Source of the DNA: Alphaproteobacteria bacterium
GTDB taxonomy: Bacteria > Pseudomonadota > Alphaproteobacteria > Sphingomonadales > Kordiimonadaceae
DNA: 38,594 nucleotides
NCBI GenBank assembly: GCA_013372925.1
Contig: JABXIV010000091.1
Location: 1-38,594 of the forward strand
Direction: 5' to 3'
Part shown: positions 15,359 to 23,841 of the stretch, piece by piece
How positions within the stretch are numbered: position 1 is the first letter of the stretch
How the letters are laid out: each line of letters starts with the position of its first letter
Notes under the pieces: model-generated
The model's database searches: none
Told to the model about the DNA's origin: nothing
Seen by the model: only the letters and a program-made list of their open reading frames with translations
Program-made: the position numbers and the translations under genes

Positions 15359-15580
15359 ATGGCTGAACAGCAACTTCTTCACCTTGTCTTTGGCGGACAG
15401 GTAACAGACCCCCAAAAGCTTGAGTTCGCAGACCTCAACAAAGTGGACATCGTAGGCATTTACTCAAGCTACGAAGAAGCGGAATCCGCTTGGCGTAGCG
15501 TAAGCCAGGCAAATGTTGACGACGCCATGACCAAATACGTGGTTGTTCACCTGCACAAACTGCTTCAGCCCGAAGAATAA
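15359..15580 (+). CDS. DUF4170 protein
   Basis: The protein has 73 residues from ATG 15359, which has AGGATGG eight bases upstream; the track's longer start at 15290 lies inside an upstream inverted repeat. The sequence LHLVFGGQVTDPQKLEFADLNKVDIVGIYSSYEEAESAWRS, ending in YVVVHLHKLLQPE, matches my memory of DUF4170, a short alphaproteobacterial family with an alpha-beta fold and no assigned function. It is monocistronic, with its own terminator 34 bases after the stop. Confidence 0.82.
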   Translation: MAEQQLLHLVFGGQVTDPQKLEFADLNKVDIVGIYSSYEEAESAWRSVSQANVDDAMTKYVVVHLHKLLQPEE

Positions 15581-15613
15581 TCCCCGGGCTAATCGTCAGT
15601 TATTAATTCTGGA

Positions 15614-15648
15614 ATTGGGCCTTGCTGGATGCTGGGCCCGATTTTTTT
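15614..15648 (+). terminator. Rho-independent terminator after the DUF4170 gene
   Basis: ATTGGGCC pairs with GGCCCGAT (one G-T pair) around a 13-base loop, and the stem runs directly into a seven-T tract. It is oriented for plus-strand transcripts. Confidence 0.8.
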
Positions 15649-15693
15649 GTTCAGGGATCACCGGAACGGGATCAACCTACCAAGGATCAAAGC

Positions 15694-15921
15694 TTACGCA
15701 GCTTCCGGCCCTTTTTCAAAGTAGGCACGCACGCCTTCTTCAATGACATAGCCCTGGCGATCATAAGCGCCCATGCGGCCGATCATCTTATCATATGCTT
15801 CTTTTTGCGTAGCCGGATGAAGGCGATTCAGCTCGTGCCTAACCAGGCGATGAAGTCCTTCATTATTGATCGTATGTTGCATTCTATCTTCCATATAAAA
15901 ACTCATTTCTTTCTTTGTCAT
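15694..15921 (-). CDS. Small hypothetical protein
   Basis: The protein has ~75 residues starting MTKKEMSFYMEDRMQH. It is charged and soluble, with a middle helix (LHRLVRHELNRLHPATQKEAYDKMIGRM) and a C-terminal YVIEEGVRAYFEK. I do not recognise a family. The start is uncertain: AGGAG sits only two bases before this ATG, the track's GTG (15936) has no ribosome site, and later Met codons are possible. It is isolated between the DUF4170 terminator and the DUF885 gene, convergent with the former. Amino acid composition and clean opposite-strand boundaries make it likely real. Confidence 0.55.
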   Translation of the reverse strand: MTKKEMSFYMEDRMQHTINNEGLHRLVRHELNRLHPATQKEAYDKMIGRMGAYDRQGYVIEEGVRAYFEKGPEAA

Positions 15922-15995
15922 ATCTCCTATTAGCACCGGTGGAAGGCAGTTTTATGACACGCATGCCCTCAGGATTTTTACCGGCTGTTATAGAA

Positions 15996-16028
15996 GCGGC
16001 GGCACCACGCTCGCATGGTCCCGCCGCC
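15996..16028. repeat. GC-rich interrupted hairpin downstream of the DUF885 gene
   Basis: GGCGGC-ACCA pairs with TGGT-ccc-GCCGCC, leaving a three-base bulge and an eight-base loop. It lies 24 bases past the DUF885 stop on the minus strand. No T-tract follows, so it could aid termination or protect the 3' end; this is tentative. Confidence 0.4.
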
Positions 16029-16051
16029 AGAGTTGTTACTTATATGGTAAT

Positions 16052-17893
16052 CTATGCGCCTGATTTCAAGGACTTGATCCAGTCATCTACGTTCTCTTCG
16101 AGAATAGAAAGCGGGACCGCGCCGTTCTTCAAAACTACACTGTGGAAACCGCGCCAATCGAACTTGTCTCCCAGTTCATCCATTGCACGCTGCCGCAGCT
16201 CCATGATCTTCAACTTGCCGACCATATAGGCCGTCGCCTGCCCCGGCATCACGATATATCGCTCAATTGCAGCAACAACATCGCCCTGTGGATTAGGCGT
16301 GTTCTCGGCTAGATAATCGATGGCCTGCTCCCGGGTCCATTTCTTTGAATGGAGACCAGTGTCCACAACGAGACGACATGCACGCCAAAGCTCCATAGCC
16401 AAACGGCCAAAGTCGGAATATGGATCTTCATAAAAACCCATGTCCTTGCCCAACTCTTCCGTATACAGCCCCCAACCTTCAGAGAAAGCTGTGAAGCGAG
16501 CGATGCGCTGGAACAGCGGTACACCTTCAAGTTCCTGGCTAATTGCCAACTGGAAGTGGTGTCCTGGGATCCCTTCGTGATACGCCAAAGCTTCAAGTTG
16601 ATAGATCGGCATGAAGCTCATATCACGCAAGTTCGCATAGAACATGCCGGGGCGCGAGCCATCCGGCGCAGCACGTTGATAAAAGGCCTTGCCCGCTGAC
16701 TGTTCACGGAACTTTTCAACAGCACGCACTTCCATTGGTGCTTTCGGGATCAGGTCAAAATACTCAGGAACCTTCGCGCGCATGGCTTCGATGATGTCGT
16801 TAGCCTTCTGAAGATATGCCGCCTTGCCCTCTTCCGTATTCGGGTAATAAAACTTCTCATCATCACGGGTGTATTTGAAGAAATCCTGCAGGCTGCCTTC
16901 AAATCCAACTTTCTTCATGATTTCCCGCATAGCGGTATGGATACGCTCAACATTATCAAGGCCGATCTGATGTATTTCATCGGCTGTCATATCTGTTGTC
17001 GTGTTGTTTTTCAGCGCCTGGGCGTAAAATGCATCACCGTGCGGGAATTTCCATGCGCCATCATCGGTCGTCGCCGTCGTCTGCAACTTCTCTAGCTCCG
17101 CAATCAAGGCCTCATAGCCAACCTTCATCCCACTCAGCATAGCGGCTGTCGCCTTCTCAATCAGCGCACCTTTGTCCGCATCGCTAATATCCAGCTTGTT
17201 CACCTTTTTACGGAAGTCCGCCAGAATGACACTGTCTTCGCCGCTGGTATCAAACGGTGCCCCCTTGAGCAGGTTCCGAGATGCTTCAATCGTATAAGGA
17301 TAGACGAACTTTGGTGCCTGAATGCCCTTTGACGCACGCTTTTCAAGGGACGCAACTAGTTGCCCCATAAGAGTATCAAGCTTGCCCAGGCGGGTGATGT
17401 AGGCTTCCGCATCCGACACATTCGAAATGCGGTGAACTGTCATCAGGTGCGTTGCAACGCCCGTCTGCCAGCCAAACATCTGGTTTACAGGATAGCCATA
17501 GTCACGCCAGCGATCATTTGCAATCGTCCGCTCAGCGGTGATCTTAAAGATGCGGTAGCTTAGCTTGTTCTGCTCATTGAGCGCATCAAAGTCGAAGGTC
17601 CGCAACGTTGCCAGTTGATCTTTGATCAGTTTCAACTGTTTGTCCTCGGCCGCGTCCGTAATTTCAGGCCATTGGTCGTTCATGCTGCGGTCACCGAGGC
17701 GTTCCGCCATCATCGGATTAAGCGCAAGCCGGGCTTTCATCGCCTCATCAAAAAAGGACGTGATTTGGGCATTAACGTCCTGTACCTGCTCTGCTGTTTG
17801 TTCCTGCCCGGAAGAGGTTTTGGTCTCCTGTGCGGGCTCACAGGCTGCCAGCGCCAGCAACAGCGCAATGGATGAAACGGAATGACGAAGCAT
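16052..17893 (-). CDS. DUF885 family lipoprotein, putative zinc metallopeptidase
   Basis: The protein has 613 residues. The lipobox is LALAACEP with Cys18, so it is exported and lipid-anchored. The body is helical, as usual for DUF885. The metal-binding motif is HEGIPGHH at ~439-446 (LEALAYHEGIPGHHFQLA), an HE...H variant with extra spacing, followed by a candidate third ligand Glu472 in FSEGWGLYTEEL. NLRDMSFMPIYQLEALA just before the motif and MVGKLKIMELR near the C-terminus are family features. Peptidase activity is inferred from these motifs; the natural substrate is unknown. It is monocistronic, divergent from hspQ. Confidence 0.88.
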   Translation of the reverse strand: MLRHSVSSIALLLALAACEPAQETKTSSGQEQTAEQVQDVNAQITSFFDEAMKARLALNPMMAERLGDRSMNDQWPEITDAAEDKQLKLIKDQLATLRTFDFDALNEQNKLSYRIFKITAERTIANDRWRDYGYPVNQMFGWQTGVATHLMTVHRISNVSDAEAYITRLGKLDTLMGQLVASLEKRASKGIQAPKFVYPYTIEASRNLLKGAPFDTSGEDSVILADFRKKVNKLDISDADKGALIEKATAAMLSGMKVGYEALIAELEKLQTTATTDDGAWKFPHGDAFYAQALKNNTTTDMTADEIHQIGLDNVERIHTAMREIMKKVGFEGSLQDFFKYTRDDEKFYYPNTEEGKAAYLQKANDIIEAMRAKVPEYFDLIPKAPMEVRAVEKFREQSAGKAFYQRAAPDGSRPGMFYANLRDMSFMPIYQLEALAYHEGIPGHHFQLAISQELEGVPLFQRIARFTAFSEGWGLYTEELGKDMGFYEDPYSDFGRLAMELWRACRLVVDTGLHSKKWTREQAIDYLAENTPNPQGDVVAAIERYIVMPGQATAYMVGKLKIMELRQRAMDELGDKFDWRGFHSVVLKNGAVPLSILEENVDDWIKSLKSGA

Positions 17894-18018
17894 GTTCTCT
17901 CCCCTGATTACAAATCTAAACTAAAGTCAAAAAATCCTAAATTTCTTAGAGCTTGGTAAGTTTTTGCCAACTTCTGTGCGCTAGAGTGAGCCACGCACAC
18001 GATAAAACGCAAGCTTTG

Positions 18019-18047
18019 TTGACAAAGATAGCTGAGATGCCTATCTG
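18019..18047 (+). promoter_or_regulatory. Probable hspQ promoter
   Basis: TTGACA and TATCTG are separated by 17 bases, with the start codon ~30 bases downstream. The -10 region reads CCTATCT, which matches the CYTATnT form I associate with alphaproteobacterial RpoH promoters, while the -35 is a housekeeping-type TTGACA rather than CTTGAA. It may be read by either sigma factor; this is inference. Confidence 0.5.
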
Positions 18048-18056
18048 ACGCGTCAG
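18045..18056. promoter_or_regulatory. 12-bp palindrome at the presumed hspQ transcription start
   Basis: CTGACGCGTCAG is a perfect palindrome overlapping the end of the -10 element and the expected +1. This is an operator-like position, but no regulator is known for it. Confidence 0.35.
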
Positions 18057-18076
18057 TAAAGGAGTCGAAAACCAAA

Positions 18077-18421
18077 ATGCCGCACAAAGAAAAAGTTACC
18101 AAAGTACCACAGTTCACCATTGGTCAGGTGGTTCGTCACCGCTTCTTTCCATTTCGCGGCGTGGTTTTCGATGTAGACGCAGAATTTTCAAATTCTGAAG
18201 AATGGTGGGAATCTATCCCGGCAGAGATTCGCCCTGCAAAAGAACAACCCTTCTACCATCTGTTTGCTGAAAATGAAGACTCCAGCTACGAAGCATATGT
18301 CTCGCAGCAAAACCTCATTGCGGATGATTCCGACGAACCCGTCAATCATCCGGATGTGCCGGAATTATTTGGCGACCTGAAAGAAGGCCTCTACCAATTG
18401 AAGGCAATTCCCCGGCATTAA
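18077..18421 (+). CDS. hspQ: Heat shock protein HspQ
   Basis: The protein has 114 residues. The HspQ/YccV core is visible from residue ~12: FTIGQVVRHRFFPFRGVVFDVDAEFSNSEEWW, then QPFYHLFAENEDSSYEAYVSQQNLIADD. In E. coli HspQ binds hemimethylated DNA and acts as a specificity-enhancing factor for Lon; in alphaproteobacteria the family is often heat-induced. The start has AAAGGAG upstream, and a promoter with a possible RpoH-like -10 lies just before it. It is monocistronic with a strong terminator. Confidence 0.92.
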   Translation: MPHKEKVTKVPQFTIGQVVRHRFFPFRGVVFDVDAEFSNSEEWWESIPAEIRPAKEQPFYHLFAENEDSSYEAYVSQQNLIADDSDEPVNHPDVPELFGDLKEGLYQLKAIPRH

Positions 18422-18444
18422 GACTGCCGAGCGGGAGACATAAA

Positions 18445-18471
18445 AAAAGCGGCCCAGGTCAGGCCGCTTTT
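18445..18471. terminator. Bidirectional terminator between hspQ and the oxidase micro-ORF
   Basis: AAAAGCGGCC pairs exactly with GGCCGCTTTT around a seven-base loop, with A and T tracts on both sides. It can stop hspQ on the plus strand and the convergent micro-ORF on the minus strand. Confidence 0.87.
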
Positions 18472-18489
18472 CTTTTGGCGTTTAAGTGC

Positions 18490-18600
18490 TTATGCAACGA
18501 ATGCCGCAAGCAAAACCATAACAACTACAACGGCTACAGTTCCACGAACCATATATTTCATAAAACCGCCGAACGTTTGTTCTTGTTCCTGAATATCCAT
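18490..18600 (-). CDS. aa3-type cytochrome c oxidase small subunit IV (36-residue micro-ORF)
   Basis: This is too short for the ORF track. On the minus strand an ATG at 18600 gives a 36-residue protein: MDIQEQEQTFGGFMKYM, then a single TM helix VVVVMVLLAAFVA, ending at TAA. The short acidic N-terminus with ExTFxGFxK and one hydrophobic helix fit the bacterial aa3 oxidase subunit IV family, known from alphaproteobacterial oxidases as a tiny extra subunit. TTGAG and GGAG lie upstream at usable distances, and a strong terminator follows the stop. It stands away from the oxidase operon, as this subunit often does. Family match is from memory; length and context make it likely real. Confidence 0.75.
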   Translation of the reverse strand: MDIQEQEQTFGGFMKYMVRGTVAVVVVMVLLAAFVA

Positions 18601-18705
18601 AATATTCTCAAGCTCCAATTAACTGGCACAGAGCTTGTGCCTCATTTCAGTTCCCACCCGGTCTATAGCGCAACAACGGCCTTAGGCCAAGCGCAATCCG
18701 CGACC

Positions 18706-19692
18706 TTATGCCACAGACCTATCCAGGCATTCCTGCAGTTGCGCAGGTTCAATGTTGCCTCCACTGATAACAATCACCGTTGTTTTTCCCTTGGCCTTCA
18801 CTTTACCTGACAGCAGTGCCGCAAGAGAGGCCACCCCGCCAGGTTCACCAACCAATTTCAGTTTGATTGCCGCATAAGCCACCGCGTCAAGCGCTTCATC
18901 ATCCGAGATCACCAGTCCTTTCAGTTCAAGACCGTGCATGATTGGGAAGGTCAGGTCGCCCGCGCTCGGCGTCAGCAGCGCATCGCAAACAGATCGTGCG
19001 CCAAAATCAACACCTTCAATCTTGCCGCTTTCAAGTGAACGCTTAACATCATCAAAAGCTTCAGGCTCAACTGTATAGCCATCAAGGTCAGGGAAATTCT
19101 CATAGAGCGCCAGATACGCCCCGGAGCACAAACCTCCGCCCCCGCAGTTAATCAGGGCCTGGTCTGGCACAATGCCCATAGCTTGAAGGTCCTGCGCGAT
19201 TTCAAGGCCCACTGTGCCCTGACCCGCTATGATATAGGGATCGTTATAGGGCGGCACCACCGTTGCCCCGCTATCGCTTACTACGCGGTTGGCCACAGCC
19301 TCTCGGTCTTCATTGTAGCGATCGTAAAGAACAACCTCTGCACCGTACCCGCGGGTGTTTGCCAGCTTGAGTTCGGGCGCGTCTTTTGGCATCACAATGG
19401 TTGCCTTTATCCCAAGGATTTGCGCTGCATGCGCGACACCCTGTGCGTGGTTGCCGCTAGAAAAAGCAACTACCCCCCGTGCCTTTTCATCTTCACTGAG
19501 GCGCGACAAACGATTGTAAGCACCACGAAACTTGAAGGCACCAACACGCTGCAGGTTTTCAGGTTTGATAAACACACGGCCGCCAACCAGTTCGTTCAGT
19601 GCCGGATTTTCCAGAAGAGGTGTCTGTACCGCTACACCTTTGATTTGGTCTGCTGCAGACAGGATATCCTGATAAGAAATTGCATAGCTCAT
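18706..19692 (-). CDS. Threonine/serine dehydratase (PLP-dependent, fold type II)
   Basis: The protein has 328 residues, the length of a catabolic dehydratase lacking the C-terminal ACT domains of biosynthetic IlvA. PLP Lys54 lies in VGAFKFRGAYN; the substrate loop is AFSSGNHAQGVAHAA; the phosphate-binding tetraglycine is NCGGGGLCSG; a C-terminal SGGN (VIVISGGNIEP) contacts the cofactor ring. It removes ammonia from L-threonine or L-serine to give 2-oxobutyrate or pyruvate. A related serine racemase or hydroxyaspartate dehydratase role cannot be excluded. GAGGA lies nine bases before the start. It follows a small membrane protein and an omega-aminotransferase on the same strand, with 33 bp to the former, so a shared transcript is likely. 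Confidence 0.9.
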   Translation of the reverse strand: MSYAISYQDILSAADQIKGVAVQTPLLENPALNELVGGRVFIKPENLQRVGAFKFRGAYNRLSRLSEDEKARGVVAFSSGNHAQGVAHAAQILGIKATIVMPKDAPELKLANTRGYGAEVVLYDRYNEDREAVANRVVSDSGATVVPPYNDPYIIAGQGTVGLEIAQDLQAMGIVPDQALINCGGGGLCSGAYLALYENFPDLDGYTVEPEAFDDVKRSLESGKIEGVDFGARSVCDALLTPSAGDLTFPIMHGLELKGLVISDDEALDAVAYAAIKLKLVGEPGGVASLAALLSGKVKAKGKTTVIVISGGNIEPAQLQECLDRSVA

Positions 19693-19725
19693 GTCATTTT
19701 ATCCTCGTCGTCAGGCCGCCTGGGC

Positions 19726-19959
19726 CTACTTTTTTCCATTCCGGCGCTGCCACCAACGGCCAAGTTTGATCTCGTGTTTTCTACGAAAGCGGCGAACGGC
19801 AGGAAAATCTACAGACAAAACAAGCAAGCCAAGAGGGATCATCCAAAACCCCAACACAGGCAAAAACCCTAACACTCCACCAACTATAAAAAGAATGCCC
19901 ACCACAATCCGTCCGATACGTGTGGCGGGCATTACCTTTTTGACATGTTTTCTGACCAT
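19726..19959 (-). CDS. Small two-helix membrane protein, PGPGW-like
   Basis: The protein has 77 residues with a hydrophobic pair IGRIVVGILFIVGGVLGF and LPVLGFWMIPLGLLVLSVDFP, then a strongly basic tail (VRRFRRKHEIKLGRWWQRRNGKK). The arrangement LPxLGFWMIPLGLLxLSxD resembles the PGPGW class of small membrane proteins, with the Gly-Pro motif altered. Function is unknown. It sits 14 bp after the aminotransferase gene and 33 bp before the dehydratase gene, apparently in one operon. A second Met (residue 10) is an alternative start. Confidence 0.72.
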   Translation of the reverse strand: MVRKHVKKVMPATRIGRIVVGILFIVGGVLGFLPVLGFWMIPLGLLVLSVDFPAVRRFRRKHEIKLGRWWQRRNGKK

Positions 19960-19973
19960 GAAATCTCGTGCGG

Positions 19974-21302
19974 TTAACCAACGTCGTTGATGGTTTTCCG
20001 CATGATTTCACCAATCTTGTCAATATCTGATTTCTGAATGTTCAGAGGAGGCGCTATAGCGATATGGTCGCCACTCATACGCACCTTCAGTCCATTCTCA
20101 TAGCAACGCTGGAAAATCTCGCCAGCGCGTTTCATTGGCGTACCGTCTTTATGGGCGAATGTCAGCGCACTCATAAAGCCAAGGTTCCGCGCATCTGACA
20201 CTGTTTCAGCAGTGCCTAGGTCATGCACCATGTCCTCAAAGTAGCTTTCAAGCGCCCGAACATTTTCATAAACGCCTTCTTCAACATAGGCTTTCTGCGT
20301 CGCAATCGCTGCTGCCACAGCCAAAGGATGCGCAGAATAGGTGTAGCCGTGGAAAAGTTCCACTCCCGCCTTTGTTTCGTCCATGAAAGTATCATAGATG
20401 TTTTTCTGAACCGCTACTGCCCCCATCGGCACTGCACCGTTGTTGATGGCTTTCGCGGTTGTCATTAGGTCAGGCTCGATACCGAAGCGCTCTGCAGCAG
20501 AAGCATAGCCAAGGCGCCCGAAGGCTGTGATAACCTCATCAAAAATCAGCAGAATACCGTGCTTCTTGGTGATCTCACGCAGGCGTTCCAGATACCCCTT
20601 CGGCGGCATGAATACACCGCAAGACCCTGCTGCAGGCTCCACGATAACCGCAGCAATCGTGCTCGGATCATGCAGGCCAATGATATTTTCCAGTTCATCA
20701 GCATACTGAAGGCCGCCATCTGGCTGGCCGCGGCTGAATGCCATGGTTTGCGGGTCATACGCAAACGGAAGGTGGTCCACCCCCGGCAGGAGAGAGCCAA
20801 AAAACTTGCGGTTATTCACCATGCCGCCAACGGAAATGCCGCCAAAACCAACACCGTGGTAGCCACCAACCCGACCAATAAGGCGAGTACGCTGGCCTTC
20901 GCCACGCAGCCTGTGATAGGCAATTGCAATCTTCAGCGCCGTATCAACCGATTCTGAACCGGAATTGGTGAAGAAAAAATGGTTCAGATCACCGGGCATA
21001 GTGTCCTTGAGCATGTTGGCAAGCTCAAACGCACCCTTATGCCCAAACTGAAATGCCGTAGAATAGTCCAGAATACCAGCTTGCTTCTGGATCGCTTCCA
21101 CCACTTTCGGATGGTTGTGCCCCAACGCACAACACCACAAACCGGAAGATCCATCGATCACTTCCCGGCCATCGCTGGTTTTATAATAGAGGCCATCAGC
21201 GCTTTCCAAAATGCGTGGATTGGCCTTGAAATCCTTGTTTGGCGTAAATGGCATCCAGTAGGCTGCCAAGTCGTCATTCAGTCTTTTATCTTGTTCATTC
21301 AT
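19974..21302 (-). CDS. Class III omega-aminotransferase (beta-alanine/omega-amino acid:pyruvate type)
   Basis: From Met17 of the track ORF (21302, GAGGTG upstream) the protein has 442 residues. The N-terminus AAYWMPFTPNKDFK and GSSGLWCCALGHNHPKVVEA, the segment DYSTAFQFGHKGAFELA, and GYHGVGFGGISVGGM are characteristic of beta-alanine:pyruvate transaminases such as BauA. The PLP site is DEVITAFGRLG plus the lysine in LMTTAKAINNG. It would move an amino group from beta-alanine, GABA or a similar omega-amine to pyruvate. Given the polyamine genes nearby it could supply the GABA transaminase step, though it could equally serve beta-alanine breakdown. An intrinsic terminator just upstream separates it from the TonB receptor gene. 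Confidence 0.9.
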   Translation of the reverse strand: MNEQDKRLNDDLAAYWMPFTPNKDFKANPRILESADGLYYKTSDGREVIDGSSGLWCCALGHNHPKVVEAIQKQAGILDYSTAFQFGHKGAFELANMLKDTMPGDLNHFFFTNSGSESVDTALKIAIAYHRLRGEGQRTRLIGRVGGYHGVGFGGISVGGMVNNRKFFGSLLPGVDHLPFAYDPQTMAFSRGQPDGGLQYADELENIIGLHDPSTIAAVIVEPAAGSCGVFMPPKGYLERLREITKKHGILLIFDEVITAFGRLGYASAAERFGIEPDLMTTAKAINNGAVPMGAVAVQKNIYDTFMDETKAGVELFHGYTYSAHPLAVAAAIATQKAYVEEGVYENVRALESYFEDMVHDLGTAETVSDARNLGFMSALTFAHKDGTPMKRAGEIFQRCYENGLKVRMSGDHIAIAPPLNIQKSDIDKIGEIMRKTINDVG

Positions 21303-21317
21303 GACACACCTCGTGAG

Positions 21318-21341
21318 GAAAGAGAGGCCCGCAGGCCTCTC
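21318..21341 (-). terminator. Terminator between TonB receptor and aminotransferase genes
   Basis: GAGAGGCC pairs exactly with GGCCTCTC around a four-base loop. Read on the minus strand it is followed by TTTCCTC. It lies 20 bases before the aminotransferase start, so it could end receptor transcripts or attenuate read-through. Confidence 0.65.
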
Positions 21342-21381
21342 CGAACACAAAACTTTTTAAGCAGTTACCCTGTGCTTAGGC

Positions 21382-23709
21382 TTATTCGCCCCAACGATAG
21401 GTAAAGCGTGCACCAAATGTACGTGGACGGCTGATACCGAAACCGTGGCCAGGGAAGAAATCCCCACCTTCGGAAGTGCCGTCAAAGTACATACGGTTGA
21501 AGATGTTTTCCACATAGGCAACAACTTGCCAGCCGTTGAAGCTTTCGTAGCCAACACGTGCTGAGAAGTCAGACCAACCTTCCTGGGCATACAGCTCGAT
21601 ATTATCGAGGCCGCCATAGGTCTTGGTTTGTGTGCGGAAATCAACAGACGCGTTGAACTCACCATTGTCACCAACAGGCGTGTGATAGCTCACAAGACCA
21701 GAGAAAGTGAACTTAGGTGTGCCCGGCAACGTGTTGCCATCAACACCTTCAGCGACGATCGGATCAACATTGCTGATCTCGTTGTCATTATAGGAAACAG
21801 CGAAGAACGTATCGATGTTCTTGTTCACAATCGCCTGCACTGTACCTTCCATACCCCAGGCCTTCACTTTACCCACGTTGGTAACGCGCGTGCCCTTGTC
21901 GAAGTAGTTCAACTGAAGGTCTTTGTAGCGGTAGTGATATGCGCTAAGGTCAAGCCGGATACGGCGATCAAACATGTCGCCTTTCGCGCCCACTTCATAC
22001 GACCAAACAGTTTCAGGATCGAACTGGTTCAGCGTTGCATTCAACGCAACCAGGTCGTCCGTCACGTCGTCGTCATCAGCTTCAACTGCGAAGCTACCAA
22101 AGCCGCCCGCTTTAAAGCCTTTGGTCGCACTGGCGTAGATCATCCAGTCATCATTCGGGCGATAACGCGCAATGAAACGTGGCGTAACGTCGTCCCAGGA
22201 ATGCTTACCGGTTACAGGGCCATCAGTGGTTACACCAAATGCCCAGAATGGCCCAAGCTCGCTCTCAACAGGCAGGATATTGTTGGAAAATTCCTTGGTG
22301 TCCTTGCTGTAACGCAGACCAACACCCAGTTCGAATTTGTCGTTCAGGGCATAGGTCATGTCCACATATGCGCCCCAGCCTTCGTACGTGCCGCTAACTT
22401 TGTTGGCTTCAAGAAGACCGACTTCGCTTGGCGTAAACTCCCCCCAACCGTAGTAAGCGAAAACTTCAGAACAAGAATAGTAATAGTACACTTGGCACAT
22501 CACGTCTTCGTCTGCGCGCTGGCGGAAGTGCGCATCAATGTTCTCCTTATAGTAGGAAACACCGGCGTACCAGCTAAGCGGCCCGTCACTATTGGAAACC
22601 AGACGCAATTCCTGCTCGAAATAGTCGCCGGACTGATCTTGGCCATAGTCGTTGAAGCCGATCGGCATGCCGTCAAAGTCTTCGGCATAGGAATAATCGT
22701 GGTCTTTATAGCCTGTCATGGACGTAAGAGTTGCGAACTCAAGGTCCACGTTAATGTCCGCGCTAAGGGAAAGAACTTCACCGCGGTCGTAGTTGCCCAG
22801 CTTCTGATCTGCGCCAACGTCACGCTTGTTGCCACCCGGGAAAACATTCTCTTCGCCCAGCATGTTCTTCAGGTGCTGCACAATTGAGAAATCCACGCTC
22901 GGATCAGTATCATCACGGATTAGGCGGTAGATAGAACCGGACTGGTCGCGGTCCTCATATTCCACCATGAAAGTTGCATCCCAAGTATCGCCGCGCGTTG
23001 CAGCCGTTGCACGGAATGCAGATTTGTCGTGCGCTACCAATTTGTCATCATTTGGGAAGGCTGTGTTGTCAACGTAGCCATCTTCCTCGCTGTGGTATCC
23101 AGCAAGACGAAGGGCGAAGTTATCGGACACTGGCAGGTTCACTGCTGCTTCCGCCTCGAAAATACCGCGTTCACCAATACCGGCTTCAACATGACCGGAC
23201 TGGTTATCAAAGTCTGGCTTCGACGTATGAAGGCTTACAGCACCGCTGATTGCGTTACGGCCAAACAGGAAGCCCTGTGGGCCACGAAGCACTTCAGCGC
23301 GCTCCATATCGAACATGGACGTCACAACAACGCCGTTACGTCCTTGGTATAGGCCGTTTTTGAAGAAACCAACTGACGGGTCGCCACCGACACCGAAGTC
23401 GTTCGTGGAGATACCGCGAATATTGATGTAGTCGATGAAGCTGTCTTTACTGTCGCCGGAAAAGCCTGGCGCGAATTTCACAAGGTCTTTCACGTCATCA
23501 AGATTGACACGTTTGGTGAAGTTGGCATCGAATGCCGTAATGGAAACAGGCACATCTTGCGTGGATTGTGCCCGCTTCTGTGCAGTGACCACCACTTCTT
23601 CAATGGCCAATTCATCTTGCGCAATCGCTGCGCCACCGGCAAGCAGCATCGCGCCAACTGACGCCCCTGCAGCCAATGACCAATTGCGGGTTCGATGGAC
23701 AGTTTTCAT
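21382..23709 (-). CDS. TonB-dependent outer membrane receptor
   Basis: The protein has 775 residues. A signal peptide (1-30, ending AIA-QD) is followed by the TonB box IEEVVVTAQKR at ~35-45. The plug domain spans ~50-165 with VPVSITAF, the INIRGI motif, and VLRGPQGFLFGRNAISGAVSLHTSKP. The remainder is a 22-strand barrel ending RFTYRWGE. The ligand is unknown; this receptor type in marine alphaproteobacteria takes up iron chelates, sugars or other large molecules. An extracellular-loop candidate has the Tyr-rich, Cys-flanked stretch CQVYYYYSC. The ribosome site is GGGGAGGAG. It is preceded by a TPR-sulfotransferase gene, 132 bp away, and followed by a terminator. Its inner membrane TonB partner is not visible. 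Confidence 0.94.
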   Translation of the reverse strand: MKTVHRTRNWSLAAGASVGAMLLAGGAAIAQDELAIEEVVVTAQKRAQSTQDVPVSITAFDANFTKRVNLDDVKDLVKFAPGFSGDSKDSFIDYINIRGISTNDFGVGGDPSVGFFKNGLYQGRNGVVVTSMFDMERAEVLRGPQGFLFGRNAISGAVSLHTSKPDFDNQSGHVEAGIGERGIFEAEAAVNLPVSDNFALRLAGYHSEEDGYVDNTAFPNDDKLVAHDKSAFRATAATRGDTWDATFMVEYEDRDQSGSIYRLIRDDTDPSVDFSIVQHLKNMLGEENVFPGGNKRDVGADQKLGNYDRGEVLSLSADINVDLEFATLTSMTGYKDHDYSYAEDFDGMPIGFNDYGQDQSGDYFEQELRLVSNSDGPLSWYAGVSYYKENIDAHFRQRADEDVMCQVYYYYSCSEVFAYYGWGEFTPSEVGLLEANKVSGTYEGWGAYVDMTYALNDKFELGVGLRYSKDTKEFSNNILPVESELGPFWAFGVTTDGPVTGKHSWDDVTPRFIARYRPNDDWMIYASATKGFKAGGFGSFAVEADDDDVTDDLVALNATLNQFDPETVWSYEVGAKGDMFDRRIRLDLSAYHYRYKDLQLNYFDKGTRVTNVGKVKAWGMEGTVQAIVNKNIDTFFAVSYNDNEISNVDPIVAEGVDGNTLPGTPKFTFSGLVSYHTPVGDNGEFNASVDFRTQTKTYGGLDNIELYAQEGWSDFSARVGYESFNGWQVVAYVENIFNRMYFDGTSEGGDFFPGHGFGISRPRTFGARFTYRWGE

Positions 23710-23841
23710 AGTCTGCTCCTCCCCTAAGGATTCCCCGAAACAGTTCGGGCGGTTTCAAAGAGCACAGGCCATCTCAAACCAGTTGCTCTCATGTTATACG
23801 ATGGGTTCGGCACCAGCCCCGTTGCTAGCGCCATTCCCGGT

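Noticed and set aside
21628-22887. 419-residue antisense ORF inside the TonB receptor
   Set aside because: Long but opposite a clear receptor gene; no ribosome site or family features. Long antisense frames are common in such codon usage.
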